Shown piece after piece: positions 40,510 through 49,538 of a stretch of DNA of 64,000 bases (position 1 is the first letter of the stretch; the number at the start of each line of letters is the position of its first letter). The DNA is taken from positions 159,200 through 223,199 of the forward strand of contig NZ_JAJEWK010000011.1 in assembly GCF_020687745.1 (NCBI RefSeq). The letters are read 5' to 3'. The notes under the pieces were generated by a model. The model was not told where the DNA came from, did no database searches, and saw nothing but the letters and a program-made list of their open reading frames with translations. The position numbers and the translations under genes are program-made. The stretch is from Chryseobacterium sp. MFBS3-17. GTDB taxonomy: Bacteria > Bacteroidota > Bacteroidia > Flavobacteriales > Weeksellaceae.

Positions 40510-43500
40510 TTAATCTATTATGGTAAAAATATAAAGCCCGGTTTTGTCTGTGATTTTCTGATACCCTTCTATATGATCCGGCGCAAAACTTTCTTCCATG
40601 AAAATAATCTGCGGAACTTCTACAGACAGAATTTCCGGTCTGTAACCGGGGTCAGAAATCAGCAGCACATCCGGGGTTTCCGCAATGATTTCCCAGGAAT
40701 CCGGATACTTGATTTTACGCTTTTTTACCAGGTAATTCTGACCGGCAACTGCTCTTTTTTCAAGATCCCGGATATAGGAATAAACCGTTCTGGCCGCTTC
40801 CTGCAAGGTGAGCAACACATCGGTCTGACCAAAATTGTCGGCCATATGAAATATGGTGTCTTTTTTGCCAATATACCGGTTCAGACGGTGGTATTTCTTT
40901 TTGTTCTGCTCAAAATCCCGTTTTACGGCATCTGCCACTTCATTTTCTTTATAATGAAAACTCAGAAACAGCATTTTGCGGAAGTAATTTTCATCTTCAA
41001 GCAGGGTGCGCAGTTCTGCAAATTCCTGGCGGAACAGGGAATTGATTTTTTTGGTCTTTTCAGAATAATTTTTTCCGAAAGAGGCATCATCCTTAGAAAT
41101 CCGCTGCCCCACTTTTACGGTGATGCTGCCATCAAAAATAAACAGTTCGCCCTTTGGCATGACCTCAGAATTGCCATGAATATAAATGGGCAGGATGTCC
41201 AGGTTCAACTCTTCGGCCAGATAGAAAGCTCCTTTATGAAATCTGCGGATGTTATTATCCGGGGATCGCTCTGCTTCCGGAAATGCCATCAGGGAATAGC
41301 CTTGCTCCACTTTCTTCCGCAGGAGTTCCGTACTGCCTTCCACACCCTGAGATACCGGATAGAAGCCCAATGCCTGTACCAGTTTGCCAAAAACCGGCGA
41401 CTGGTACACCCAGTCATTAACCAGATACACGATTTTATGATGGGCCAAAGCCAGTGCCAGCGTATCCAGCGAGGAATTGTGATTGGCAATAATCACCGCA
41501 GGCCGTTCAAATTTTTCGCCCACATCATTGATTAATTTTTTCCGGACAAAAGGATTGGAATACAATACGGTTTTCAGATAAAAAGCAATGAAACGTTTGA
41601 TGTTTCCCAGGGTTTTGCCTTTGGCTTCAGGAATAATGAACCTGCCGGTGCTGCCAAAGAAAATCCCTCCGAAGGTATAGATGAACAGGGAGAAAACAGA
41701 ATTGATGATGATGCGGAATGTGACCGGAGTAAGGCCTTTGGCTGAGCGGTTTTTAATGAAATTAAACATCAGCGGGTACATGGCAAATGAAATGATGACC
41801 ACCGCCACCAACCCGATGAGTGCTACGGCAGATACGGAATGCAGTGCGGGATGTTTGGCAAAAACCAGCGCCCCAATGGCCAGAATGGTGGTGAGCAGCG
41901 CCAGAATAATGGATACCCGATACACAGGCAACTGATCCTTGCCCGTAGTGAGTTCTTTCTGCAAGGCCTGAGTGAGGAAAATATTGAAATCCACGCCTGC
42001 TCCGAAAATAAGAGTGCAGACAATGGTAGAGAAAATATTCAGTTCCAGTCCCAGAAAATAGAGTATCCCGGCAGTGACTACACCGGAAAGCACAATGGGA
42101 ATGACCGCCATCAGGGTGAGATCCACATTTCGGAAGAATAACAAGAAAATAATGATGACGGCAATGAGCGAGTAATTAATGAGGTTTCCGAAGTCGTCCT
42201 TCAGCAGTCCCAGGAAATTTTCATTCAGCTGCTGGCGGTCTATGGCAAGCACTCCGCCGGATTCTTCCACATTTTTGATGAAGGTATCGCGGTGATTTTC
42301 ATCCAGTTTTACCAGGGTGGAAACGGTATGAAGGCCTTGGCTCTCATTCATGACTCCTGAGAGTTTCAGTGCTTTCAGTTCGCTGTAGTCCTTCGGAGTC
42401 AGGATGCTGTAGGTTTTATTCAGCATTCCACTGAAATCCTCAAATGCAGCGTCATTAAAACCCAAGGGTGTTCCGGCGCGGTGTAAATCGCGTAGAATGC
42501 GGTTCTTTTTTTCTTCTGTCCAGAAAGCATTCCACCGGTTTATTTTCTTTTGCTGATCTTCCCTGGACTGAATTATTTGTCCTGCAGAACTGTAACTGGA
42601 AATGCGCTGCGCCTGTTTTTCCTGCTCCAGAATCCGGGTAATTTCTGTGTTTTTCTGCAGGGCTTCATCGGCTGTATTCCCGTAAGAAACCACATAGATA
42701 GATTTATCCGTATAATCAGAAAGTTCGCTCAGTTTTTTCTCACTGGCTTTCATATCATCCGGTACATAATTGAGATCGGCAATATTCTGGTTGAATTGTA
42801 TATGTCTGAATCCGAAAAAGGTGGCCACAATCAGCACCGAGCAGATGATGACCAGCCATTTGTTTTTTTCATAAGGATAAGCACCTACTTTATCAATAAT
42901 GGTAGGGGCAGTGCCGGCTGCTTCTGCTTTCGGATGATAGAGATGCGGGATGATGATTAATGTAAATACTGCTGAAACCATCACCGTTACGGAAGCGAAA
43001 ATTCCCAGATCCTTCAGTGCTTCAGAACGTACAAAAACCAGACATAAAAATGAAATGGCGGTAGTGGCAGCGCTCATGATGACCGGATGCGTAATCTCTT
43101 TGAAAACCTCTTCAATATTGCTTTTATGCTTGTAATGAGTGAGTACATGTATGGCATAATCTACCGTGATGCCAATGAGAATCGCACTCACACTGAGGGA
43201 GATTGCAGAGATTTTATCTTTTACAAAATACAAGAGCATCAGTCCGGCCGCGGCACCGAAAATGGTGGGAATAAAGATGATGAGCGGTGCAAAAAAATTC
43301 CGGAAATAAAAGATGAGCAGAAATAACAAAACGGTAGCTGAAATGGCTACTGTGCTCTGAATGTCTTTTTTGATCTGTTTGGCATTGGCCACCGCAATAA
43401 ATGGAGAACCGAAATAGCTGATTTCTGTATCCCGGAACTTTGCATTGAGGTCATCCCTGATGCGGTTCAGTGCTTCTGTGAAGGCTTCGTTGTTTTTGGT

Positions 43501-44154
43501 TTCACTGCCACCGTACCGGGGTTCAATGAAGAGCAGCAGATTTTTGCCGTCACGGGTCATCACGTAATTGTTTTCCAGAATGAAATCGCTGCTTACGTTC
43601 AACTGGTTCAGTTTTTCGAGGCCGGTAAATGAAATCCCGAGCGGATCTTTTTTAATGAAATCTTTGGTCACCAGCGCAGTGGGCGAAACCAGTGCGCGGT
43701 AGTTGTTTTCTACGCGGGTGGAAATACTGTCCGGGTGCAGCCGTTTTTCAAGATGAGCATAATCTTCTTCATCCAGAAAAAGGGGAATATTGTCATACAC
43801 AAAACTGAAGGCTTCAGAGATGTTTTCGTCTTCGATTTTTCCCTCCACAGATGAAATATAGGGTTTCAGTGGTTCTATTTCCTCCAGAAAAGCATCTGCA
43901 GCACCGGCAAGATTGCTTTCGGATTCCGTGCTTTCAAAAATCACAACAATTTTGTCTGAGAAATTCAGTTGGGACAATACTTTAGCGGTAATGTCGGATT
44001 TTTCATTTTTTGGGATGATCTGATTGATGTCTTCGTCAAAATCGATTCTGGAGGCAAAATACGCAGCCGTTGCCAGAAAGCACAGCGCAGCCACCACGGC
44101 CGGTAGCCGGTTTCTGCGGATGAGGTAATATATGTATATGAAAATCCTGTGCAT
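40510..44154 (-). CDS. MMPL transporter / lysophospholipid acyltransferase / methyltransferase-like fusion (ApeM-like exporter)
   Basis: A 1214-residue fusion. Residues 1-800 form an RND/MMPL exporter with 12 membrane helices, two large periplasmic domains and 'GITVDYAIHVLTHY' in the first bundle. Residues 830-1050 are a PlsC-type acyltransferase with 'VIIANHNSSLDTLAL' (HxxxxD), 'FPEAERS' and 'LDILPIYIHG'. The last 150 residues keep only the shell of a Rossmann methyltransferase ('PDVLLISDPGYRPEIL'). Fusions of this type are named trifunctional in public annotation. It is the first gene of the long minus-strand pigment operon (promoter box TACTTTTG at 44173-44166) and likely exports and acylates the pigment. 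Confidence 0.88.
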   Translation of the reverse strand: MHRIFIYIYYLIRRNRLPAVVAALCFLATAAYFASRIDFDEDINQIIPKNEKSDITAKVLSQLNFSDKIVVIFESTESESNLAGAADAFLEEIEPLKPYISSVEGKIEDENISEAFSFVYDNIPLFLDEEDYAHLEKRLHPDSISTRVENNYRALVSPTALVTKDFIKKDPLGISFTGLEKLNQLNVSSDFILENNYVMTRDGKNLLLFIEPRYGGSETKNNEAFTEALNRIRDDLNAKFRDTEISYFGSPFIAVANAKQIKKDIQSTVAISATVLLFLLIFYFRNFFAPLIIFIPTIFGAAAGLMLLYFVKDKISAISLSVSAILIGITVDYAIHVLTHYKHKSNIEEVFKEITHPVIMSAATTAISFLCLVFVRSEALKDLGIFASVTVMVSAVFTLIIIPHLYHPKAEAAGTAPTIIDKVGAYPYEKNKWLVIICSVLIVATFFGFRHIQFNQNIADLNYVPDDMKASEKKLSELSDYTDKSIYVVSYGNTADEALQKNTEITRILEQEKQAQRISSYSSAGQIIQSREDQQKKINRWNAFWTEEKKNRILRDLHRAGTPLGFNDAAFEDFSGMLNKTYSILTPKDYSELKALKLSGVMNESQGLHTVSTLVKLDENHRDTFIKNVEESGGVLAIDRQQLNENFLGLLKDDFGNLINYSLIAVIIIFLLFFRNVDLTLMAVIPIVLSGVVTAGILYFLGLELNIFSTIVCTLIFGAGVDFNIFLTQALQKELTTGKDQLPVYRVSIILALLTTILAIGALVFAKHPALHSVSAVALIGLVAVVIISFAMYPLMFNFIKNRSAKGLTPVTFRIIINSVFSLFIYTFGGIFFGSTGRFIIPEAKGKTLGNIKRFIAFYLKTVLYSNPFVRKKLINDVGEKFERPAVIIANHNSSLDTLALALAHHKIVYLVNDWVYQSPVFGKLVQALGFYPVSQGVEGSTELLRKKVEQGYSLMAFPEAERSPDNNIRRFHKGAFYLAEELNLDILPIYIHGNSEVMPKGELFIFDGSITVKVGQRISKDDASFGKNYSEKTKKINSLFRQEFAELRTLLEDENYFRKMLFLSFHYKENEVADAVKRDFEQNKKKYHRLNRYIGKKDTIFHMADNFGQTDVLLTLQEAARTVYSYIRDLEKRAVAGQNYLVKKRKIKYPDSWEIIAETPDVLLISDPGYRPEILSVEVPQIIFMEESFAPDHIEGYQKITDKTGLYIFTIID

Positions 44155-44165
44155 TGATGAATCTG

Positions 44166-44173
44166 CAAAAGTA
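44166..44173 (-). promoter_or_regulatory. Promoter -7 box of the MMPL-led pigment operon
   Basis: On the minus strand the box TACTTTTG (44173 to 44166) matches TAnnTTTG exactly, 12 bases before the MMPL start codon. A -33 element is only weakly suggested (TTTC near 44194-44191, spacing 17). A very short leader would result. Confidence 0.5.
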
Positions 44174-44291
44174 ATTCTTTCTGATTAATAGAAAAGAATT
44201 TGTGATCCTTTAGCCATTCATGTACACGCCTTTAAATCCGGTTCTGCATATATGAAATACAAAACCGGAGTCCTCCGGAAATGCAGCAAAA

Positions 44292-44322
44292 ATTGGCACT
44301 TAAAAAAAATCTTCTACTTTTG
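44292..44322 (+). promoter_or_regulatory. Promoter of topA
   Basis: ATTG at 44292-44295 and TACTTTTG at 44315-44322 are separated by 19 bases. Transcription would start about 6-8 bases before the topA ATG at 44337, giving a leader of only a few bases. Confidence 0.65.
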
Positions 44323-44336
44323 CAAAAAATTCCTGC

Positions 44337-46895
44337 ATGTCGAAAAATTTAGTGATTGTTGAGTCCCCTGCGAAAGCAAAGACCATTCAGAAGTATCTTG
44401 GGAAGGATTATGAGGTAAAGTCCAGTTTCGGGCATATCCGTGATCTTCCGAAGAAAGGAATGGGCATTGATCTGGAAAATTTTACTCCGGATTATGAAGT
44501 TCCTGCAGATAAAAAGAAGATTGTAGCAGATCTGAAAGCTGCAGTGAAAAAAGCCGATATGGTGTGGCTGGCGTCTGATGAGGACCGTGAAGGAGAAGCC
44601 ATAGCCTGGCACCTGGCGCAGGAACTGAAATTGAATCCGGACAATGCAAAACGAATTGTTTTTCACGAGATTACTAAAAATGCGATTCTGAAAGCCATTG
44701 AAAATCCGCGCAGCATAGATCAGAATCTGGTGAATGCACAGCAGGCCCGCCGTGTGCTGGACCGTATTGTAGGTTTTGAGATGTCCCCCGTACTCTGGAA
44801 AAAAATTAAAACCGGACTCTCTGCCGGTCGCGTACAATCTGTAGCGGTACGGTTAATTGTGGAAAGAGAACTGGAAATAAGAGCGTTTCAGCCCAAATCC
44901 AGTTTCCGCGTAGATGGCGTTTTTCTGAATGACGGCAAACAGGAAATTGCTGCAAAGCTGAAAAAAGATTTTGCCGCCGAAGAGGAAGCCGAAGATTTCC
45001 TGAAAAAATCTCAGCACACAGAATTCAAGGTACTCAATGTAGAGAAAAAGCCCGGAACCCGGTCTGCATCTGCTCCTTTTACCACCTCTACGCTGCAGCA
45101 GGAAGCCAGCAACAGGCTGGGTTATGGCGTGACTGCTACCATGCGGGTGGCGCAGCGGCTGTATGAGGAAGGGTACATTACCTATATGAGAACAGACTCG
45201 GTAAACCTTTCTCAGGAAGCCATAAACGGTGCCAAAGCGCAGATTATTTCAGAATATGGCGAGGAATATTCCAACCCCAGAAATTATACAACCAAATCAG
45301 CATCTGCTCAGGAAGCTCACGAAGCCATCCGTCCCACGGATTTCTCAGTGAAAACTATTGGCGATGCGCAGCTGAACAAACTCTATCAGCTGATTTATAA
45401 AAGAACCCTGGCCAGCCAGATGGCCAATGCCCGGATAGAGAAAACCGTAATTGAAATCGGTAATCCGGCGCTGACTCAGCATTTTGAGGCGCAGGGAGAA
45501 GTCATTGTTTTTGATGGATTCCTGAAGGTGTACGGCATTACCAAAAATGAAGATGACGAAGAGGAAAGCAATGATAAACTCCTGCCGAAAGTAGCGGCCG
45601 GTGAAGTATTGCAGTACAAAAAAATAGAAGCTACACAGAAATTCACCAAACCGGCAGCCAGATATACCGAAGCCGGACTGGTGAAAAAACTGGAAGAACT
45701 GGGCATTGGACGGCCTTCCACGTATGCGCCTACCATTCAGACCATTCAGAATCGTGAGTACGTAGATAAAAGAGAGATTTTGCCGCAGGAGAGAGAGATT
45801 GTGAAGATGACTTTAGGCAAAACAGATCTGAAAAAGCAGGTGCTCACTGAAAAGTTCGGGGGCGATAAGAATAAATTTGTTCCCACCGATATCGGTGAGG
45901 TGGTTAATGAATTTTTAACCGAAAATTTCGCAGAAGTTCTGGATTACGGATTTACCGCAAAAGTAGAGCAGGAGTTTGATGAAATTGCAGACGGCGGGAA
46001 GGAATGGAAAAATGTGATGACGGATTTTTACGAATTTTTTCATCCCAGAATTGAGGAAGTGGAAGCCCATGCAGACCGTGCTACCGGAGAAAGACTGCTG
46101 GGCAAGGATCCTAAATCCGGAAAGAATGTGTATGCCAGAATGGGTCGCTACGGTGCCATGGTACAGATTGGTGAAACCGATGATGAAGAGAAACCGGCCT
46201 TCGCAAGCCTGATGGTATCACAAAACATAGCCACCATTACTCTGGAAGAAGCTCTGGAACTTTTCAGACTTCCGTTTGATCTGAAAGAAGTAGACGGATT
46301 GCCAGTACTGGTAGGGGTGGGGCGTTTCGGTCCGTATGTGAAGTGGGGTGATTCCTTCATCAGTATTCCGAAAGGCGAAGATCCGCTCACCGTCACCCAG
46401 GAGCGTGCCGAAGAAATCATTAACGAAAAGAAAATTGCAGATGCGCCGGTAGCTACCTTTAAGGGAGAGCCGGTAACCAAAGGAACAGGACGTTTCGGTC
46501 CGTATATCAAATATCAGTCTATGTTTGTGAATGTGCCGAAGCGTTATGATTTTGATCATCTTTCGCAAAGCGACATCAACGAACTTATAGAAGCCAAACT
46601 GGAGAAGGAAGCCAACCGCTATATTCAGCAGTGGGAAAAAGAGAAAATCTCTCTGGAAAATGGAAGATGGGGTCCCTTCATCAAATTCGGGAAAACCATG
46701 TATAAAATTCCGAAGAATAAAAAGGATGAAAAATACACTGCAGAAGAACTGAAAGAAATTTCTCTGGAAGAGGTGAAAAAATGGATTACGGCGCAGGATA
46801 AAGATGCCTTCAAAGAGAAACCTGCAAAAAAAGCTGCTGCCAAGAAAACCACTGCCCGGAAAACCACCGGTGGTAAGTCTTCTTCAAAAAAGTAA
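44337..46895 (+). CDS. topA: DNA topoisomerase I
   Basis: TopA relaxes negative supercoils (type IA). The 852-residue protein has the N-terminal TOPRIM 'NLVIVESPAKAKTIQKYLG', 'ASDEDREGEAIAWHL' metal site near residue 80, and the catalytic Tyr in 'EGYITYMRTDSVNLS' near residue 285. Instead of zinc fingers the C-terminal third carries repeated 'GRFGPYVKWGDSF'-type topoisomerase repeats ('GRYGAMVQIG', 'GRFGPYIKYQ', 'GRWGPFIKFG'), the usual Bacteroidota form, followed by a Lys/Ala-rich basic tail. It is a single gene between two promoters/terminators. Confidence 0.97.
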   Translation: MSKNLVIVESPAKAKTIQKYLGKDYEVKSSFGHIRDLPKKGMGIDLENFTPDYEVPADKKKIVADLKAAVKKADMVWLASDEDREGEAIAWHLAQELKLNPDNAKRIVFHEITKNAILKAIENPRSIDQNLVNAQQARRVLDRIVGFEMSPVLWKKIKTGLSAGRVQSVAVRLIVERELEIRAFQPKSSFRVDGVFLNDGKQEIAAKLKKDFAAEEEAEDFLKKSQHTEFKVLNVEKKPGTRSASAPFTTSTLQQEASNRLGYGVTATMRVAQRLYEEGYITYMRTDSVNLSQEAINGAKAQIISEYGEEYSNPRNYTTKSASAQEAHEAIRPTDFSVKTIGDAQLNKLYQLIYKRTLASQMANARIEKTVIEIGNPALTQHFEAQGEVIVFDGFLKVYGITKNEDDEEESNDKLLPKVAAGEVLQYKKIEATQKFTKPAARYTEAGLVKKLEELGIGRPSTYAPTIQTIQNREYVDKREILPQEREIVKMTLGKTDLKKQVLTEKFGGDKNKFVPTDIGEVVNEFLTENFAEVLDYGFTAKVEQEFDEIADGGKEWKNVMTDFYEFFHPRIEEVEAHADRATGERLLGKDPKSGKNVYARMGRYGAMVQIGETDDEEKPAFASLMVSQNIATITLEEALELFRLPFDLKEVDGLPVLVGVGRFGPYVKWGDSFISIPKGEDPLTVTQERAEEIINEKKIADAPVATFKGEPVTKGTGRFGPYIKYQSMFVNVPKRYDFDHLSQSDINELIEAKLEKEANRYIQQWEKEKISLENGRWGPFIKFGKTMYKIPKNKKDEKYTAEELKEISLEEVKKWITAQDKDAFKEKPAKKAAAKKTTARKTTGGKSSSKK

Positions 46896-46906
46896 AAAAC
46901 AACGCG

Positions 46907-46936
46907 AACCTGCCGGATCACCGGCAGGTTTTTTTG
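46907..46936 (+). terminator. Terminator of topA
   Basis: AACCTGCCGG (46907-46916) pairs with CCGGCAGGTT (46921-46930) around a four-base loop and is followed by TTTTT, 11 bases after the topA stop codon. Confidence 0.92.
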
Positions 46937-47004
46937 TGCTCAGCAGGTTTTACCGCAGATATCTCAGCAAAATTGTGTTATTTTGTGCTGCAAAAACCAA
47001 ACTG

Positions 47005-48366
47005 ATGAACAATTTTAAACTGACCCCGGATATGAGGTCCTTTTTTCCGTTGAAATCCTTCTATTGGATTATAGGCGTATGGCTTGTGCTGGCAGCGCTG
47101 AACTTCTGGTCATTGGAGCACTGGAAGTTTACGGGTGCCGACCTGTTTTTTCCATTTTCAGTACTCTATCCTTCAAACTTCCTGCTTTCCGGATTTTTAT
47201 TTGCCGGTGTTTTTTTGCTGATGGGCTATTATTTCTGGCAGCGGCAAGAGGGTTTCAGTATTACTCAGGTGCTTTTTATTTCGGTTTTACTGGTCATCTT
47301 TGGGAATATGGCACAGGGAAACCTGGACATCGCCATGGAGCAGCCTTTTTATCTGAAAGGACGTCAGTATTATCATGATGCGGTACACGTGTTACATCCT
47401 GCGCAGTTCTTGGAAACTTTTAATGCAAATCAGGATCAGTTTCAGATGCATACCAGAACGCACCCGCCATTTGTGGTACTTCTGCACTGGGTTTTTCTCA
47501 AAATTTCGGGAGGCAGTATCTTATTTTTATCAGTCGCATTCTTTTTAATTTCTGCCTTGTTTTTTCCGGTGCTTCATCAGATTCTGAAGAATTTTGGTTT
47601 CAGTGCGCGCCGCCGCAGGAAAGTGCTGCTTCTGGCTGCGGTGATTCCTTCTGTCAATATCTATCTGCTGGTTTCGCTAGACGGAATTATACTGATGACG
47701 GTTTCCCTCCTGCTATGGGCCATCAGCCGGATTTATCGTGACGGAAGAACCGACGCAAAATCTGTTTTGCTGATGGTGTCCTCTGTTATTTTAACCAATA
47801 TGCTTTCCTTTTCAGGATTGTTTCTCCTCGCTTTTCTGGGTCTCTATTCATTATTCTTTATGGCGAAGAGGCAGTTTGGTTTTGTGTGGATTACAGCAGC
47901 GCTGACCGGCATCATGATTCTGTTTTTCACTATCATTTATTGGGTTTCCGGATACCATCAGCTGGATGCGTTCCTGCATGCCTCTGCCTCAGAAAATCCA
48001 AAGGGATTCATGTTGCTTCATCAGCCTTATATTTACTTCTGGACCAGGCTTCAGGCAGCGGGTGAAATTATGATGTTTCTTTCTCTGGGGTTCTGTGCCG
48101 TGCTGCTGGGCGGCCACAAATATTCTGTGCAGCTTTTTGCAGATGCTGCCATCAACCGCGTCTTTATAGCAGGGGTGTCTGCATTACTCCTGATGTTCCT
48201 TACCGGAGCCTACGGAACGGGTGAGACTGCCCGCGCATGTTTGTTCATTGTACCGTTTTTCTTATTATTGCTGAAGAATCTCAGAAACGAGACAATTTTT
48301 ATCGTATATTTCTTAAGTTTGTTTCAGACATTTGGTATGCAGACTATAGGCAATTTTTTCTGGTAA
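47005..48366 (+). CDS. Multi-spanning membrane protein, GT-C glycosyltransferase-like
   Basis: From the ATG at 47005 the protein has 453 residues. The longer frame would overlap topA and its terminator and was rejected. About 11 hydrophobic helices are visible. The first loop carries 'NMAQGNLDIAMEQPFYLKG' and the next 'QMHTRTHPPFVVLLHWVFLKI'; 'HPPF/G' after a loop with acidic residues is the pattern of GT39/GT83-like GT-C enzymes that use polyprenyl-linked sugars. It opens the polysaccharide locus and is followed after 3 bases by the EpsG-like gene. It could also be an uncharacterised polymerase-like protein. Confidence 0.75.
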   Translation: MNNFKLTPDMRSFFPLKSFYWIIGVWLVLAALNFWSLEHWKFTGADLFFPFSVLYPSNFLLSGFLFAGVFLLMGYYFWQRQEGFSITQVLFISVLLVIFGNMAQGNLDIAMEQPFYLKGRQYYHDAVHVLHPAQFLETFNANQDQFQMHTRTHPPFVVLLHWVFLKISGGSILFLSVAFFLISALFFPVLHQILKNFGFSARRRRKVLLLAAVIPSVNIYLLVSLDGIILMTVSLLLWAISRIYRDGRTDAKSVLLMVSSVILTNMLSFSGLFLLAFLGLYSLFFMAKRQFGFVWITAALTGIMILFFTIIYWVSGYHQLDAFLHASASENPKGFMLLHQPYIYFWTRLQAAGEIMMFLSLGFCAVLLGGHKYSVQLFADAAINRVFIAGVSALLLMFLTGAYGTGETARACLFIVPFFLLLLKNLRNETIFIVYFLSLFQTFGMQTIGNFFW

Positions 48367-48369
48367 TTT

Positions 48370-49503
48370 ATGGTATTTTTACATCCGGTATTTACAGTGG
48401 TTTTCATCGTCATGATTCTTTTCAGTTTCATGGAGATCAACGGAAACCGAAAATATTCCAAACTGGTCATGATCCTGCTTTGCATTGCGCTGATTATTTT
48501 TTCGGGGCTGCGGGGGTTTGTAGGCGCAGATTACGGGGTGTACCGTCAGATGTATAATGTGTACTTTCCTACCATGGTAGAGTACAGTGAGCTGTACGAT
48601 AAGGCACTGTTTCGGCAGACCGCGGTAGAAATAGAATGGCTCTACGCGTGGATTAATAAATTTTTCCTGCAACTTACCGGTTTGCCGTTTCATTTTTTCA
48701 CCCTGCTTGTGTCTGTTTTTGTGATTTCACTGAAATTTATCACCTTTTTTAAAAATTCGGCAGCACCGGTCTTCGCACTGCTCTTCTATTTTATACCGGT
48801 ATATTTCATTGCAGACAGTGGCCACATGCGGCAGGCATTGGGAATGACGGTTTTGCTGTTTTCATTCAAATATATTAAAGAAAGAAAAGTCTGGATGTAT
48901 CTGCTCTGCATCTATATTGCGTTTGGATTTCACAAATCCAGTATTGTTTTTTTGCCGGCGTATTGGTTTGCTACGGTAAATCTTAATGCGCGGAAAATAG
49001 TGGCGCTGGTTCTGGTGAGCATTGCATTGTCGCCCCTGCAGATTTACGAATACTTTGGTTTTTTTCTGGACGCCGTCTCAGTACAGGAAATAAATGAAGG
49101 TTTTGAAGGCTATATTATTTATGAAATAGATGAAACCGGAGTACTGAAGTTCCCGGATGTGCTCTCCTTGTTCTATGCCGTCATGATGATCATGTATGAT
49201 AAGGAAACCTGCCGGAAGATTCCCTACTACGAGTATATGAGGAATATAGGCGTGCTGGGAGTCTGCATTTATTTTGTGATGCGGGAGAATCCGGTGTTTT
49301 CTACCCGTCTGGTAGGCCCGTATATGCTTTACATGACCCTGATAATGTCTAATGTCTTCGCCAGCATAAGTGATGGCCGGCGCCGGTCTCTGATGCATGC
49401 GTCGTATATTGTTTTTATTATATTTTATTACTTTGTATTTGCACGGTATCAGGCGGTACAGGGGCGTTTTACATGGGATTTATATGAGAATTTCCTTTGG
49501 TAA
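48370..49503 (+). CDS. EpsG-family membrane protein (polysaccharide polymerase-like)
   Basis: A 377-residue protein with about 10 hydrophobic segments. The EpsG signature is present: 'IIFSGLRGFVGADYGVYRQM' in the first loop and 'HMRQALGMTVLLFSFKYIKERK' (RQ near a helix start) followed by 'AFGFHKSSIVFLPAYWF'. EpsG-like proteins are Wzy-type candidates for chain polymerisation in exopolysaccharide synthesis. It begins 3 bases after the GT-C-like gene, a tight operon, and ends 35 bases before the arginase-like gene. Confidence 0.85.
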   Translation: MVFLHPVFTVVFIVMILFSFMEINGNRKYSKLVMILLCIALIIFSGLRGFVGADYGVYRQMYNVYFPTMVEYSELYDKALFRQTAVEIEWLYAWINKFFLQLTGLPFHFFTLLVSVFVISLKFITFFKNSAAPVFALLFYFIPVYFIADSGHMRQALGMTVLLFSFKYIKERKVWMYLLCIYIAFGFHKSSIVFLPAYWFATVNLNARKIVALVLVSIALSPLQIYEYFGFFLDAVSVQEINEGFEGYIIYEIDETGVLKFPDVLSLFYAVMMIMYDKETCRKIPYYEYMRNIGVLGVCIYFVMRENPVFSTRLVGPYMLYMTLIMSNVFASISDGRRRSLMHASYIVFIIFYYFVFARYQAVQGRFTWDLYENFLW

Positions 49504-49538
49504 ACGCCCGCAGTTATTAACTTTAGCTAAAAAAAATT

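Noticed and set aside
40441..41535. 364-codon open frame on the plus strand inside the MMPL fusion gene
   Set aside because: Antisense shadow; the minus-strand frame carries clear PlsC motifs and continues far beyond it.
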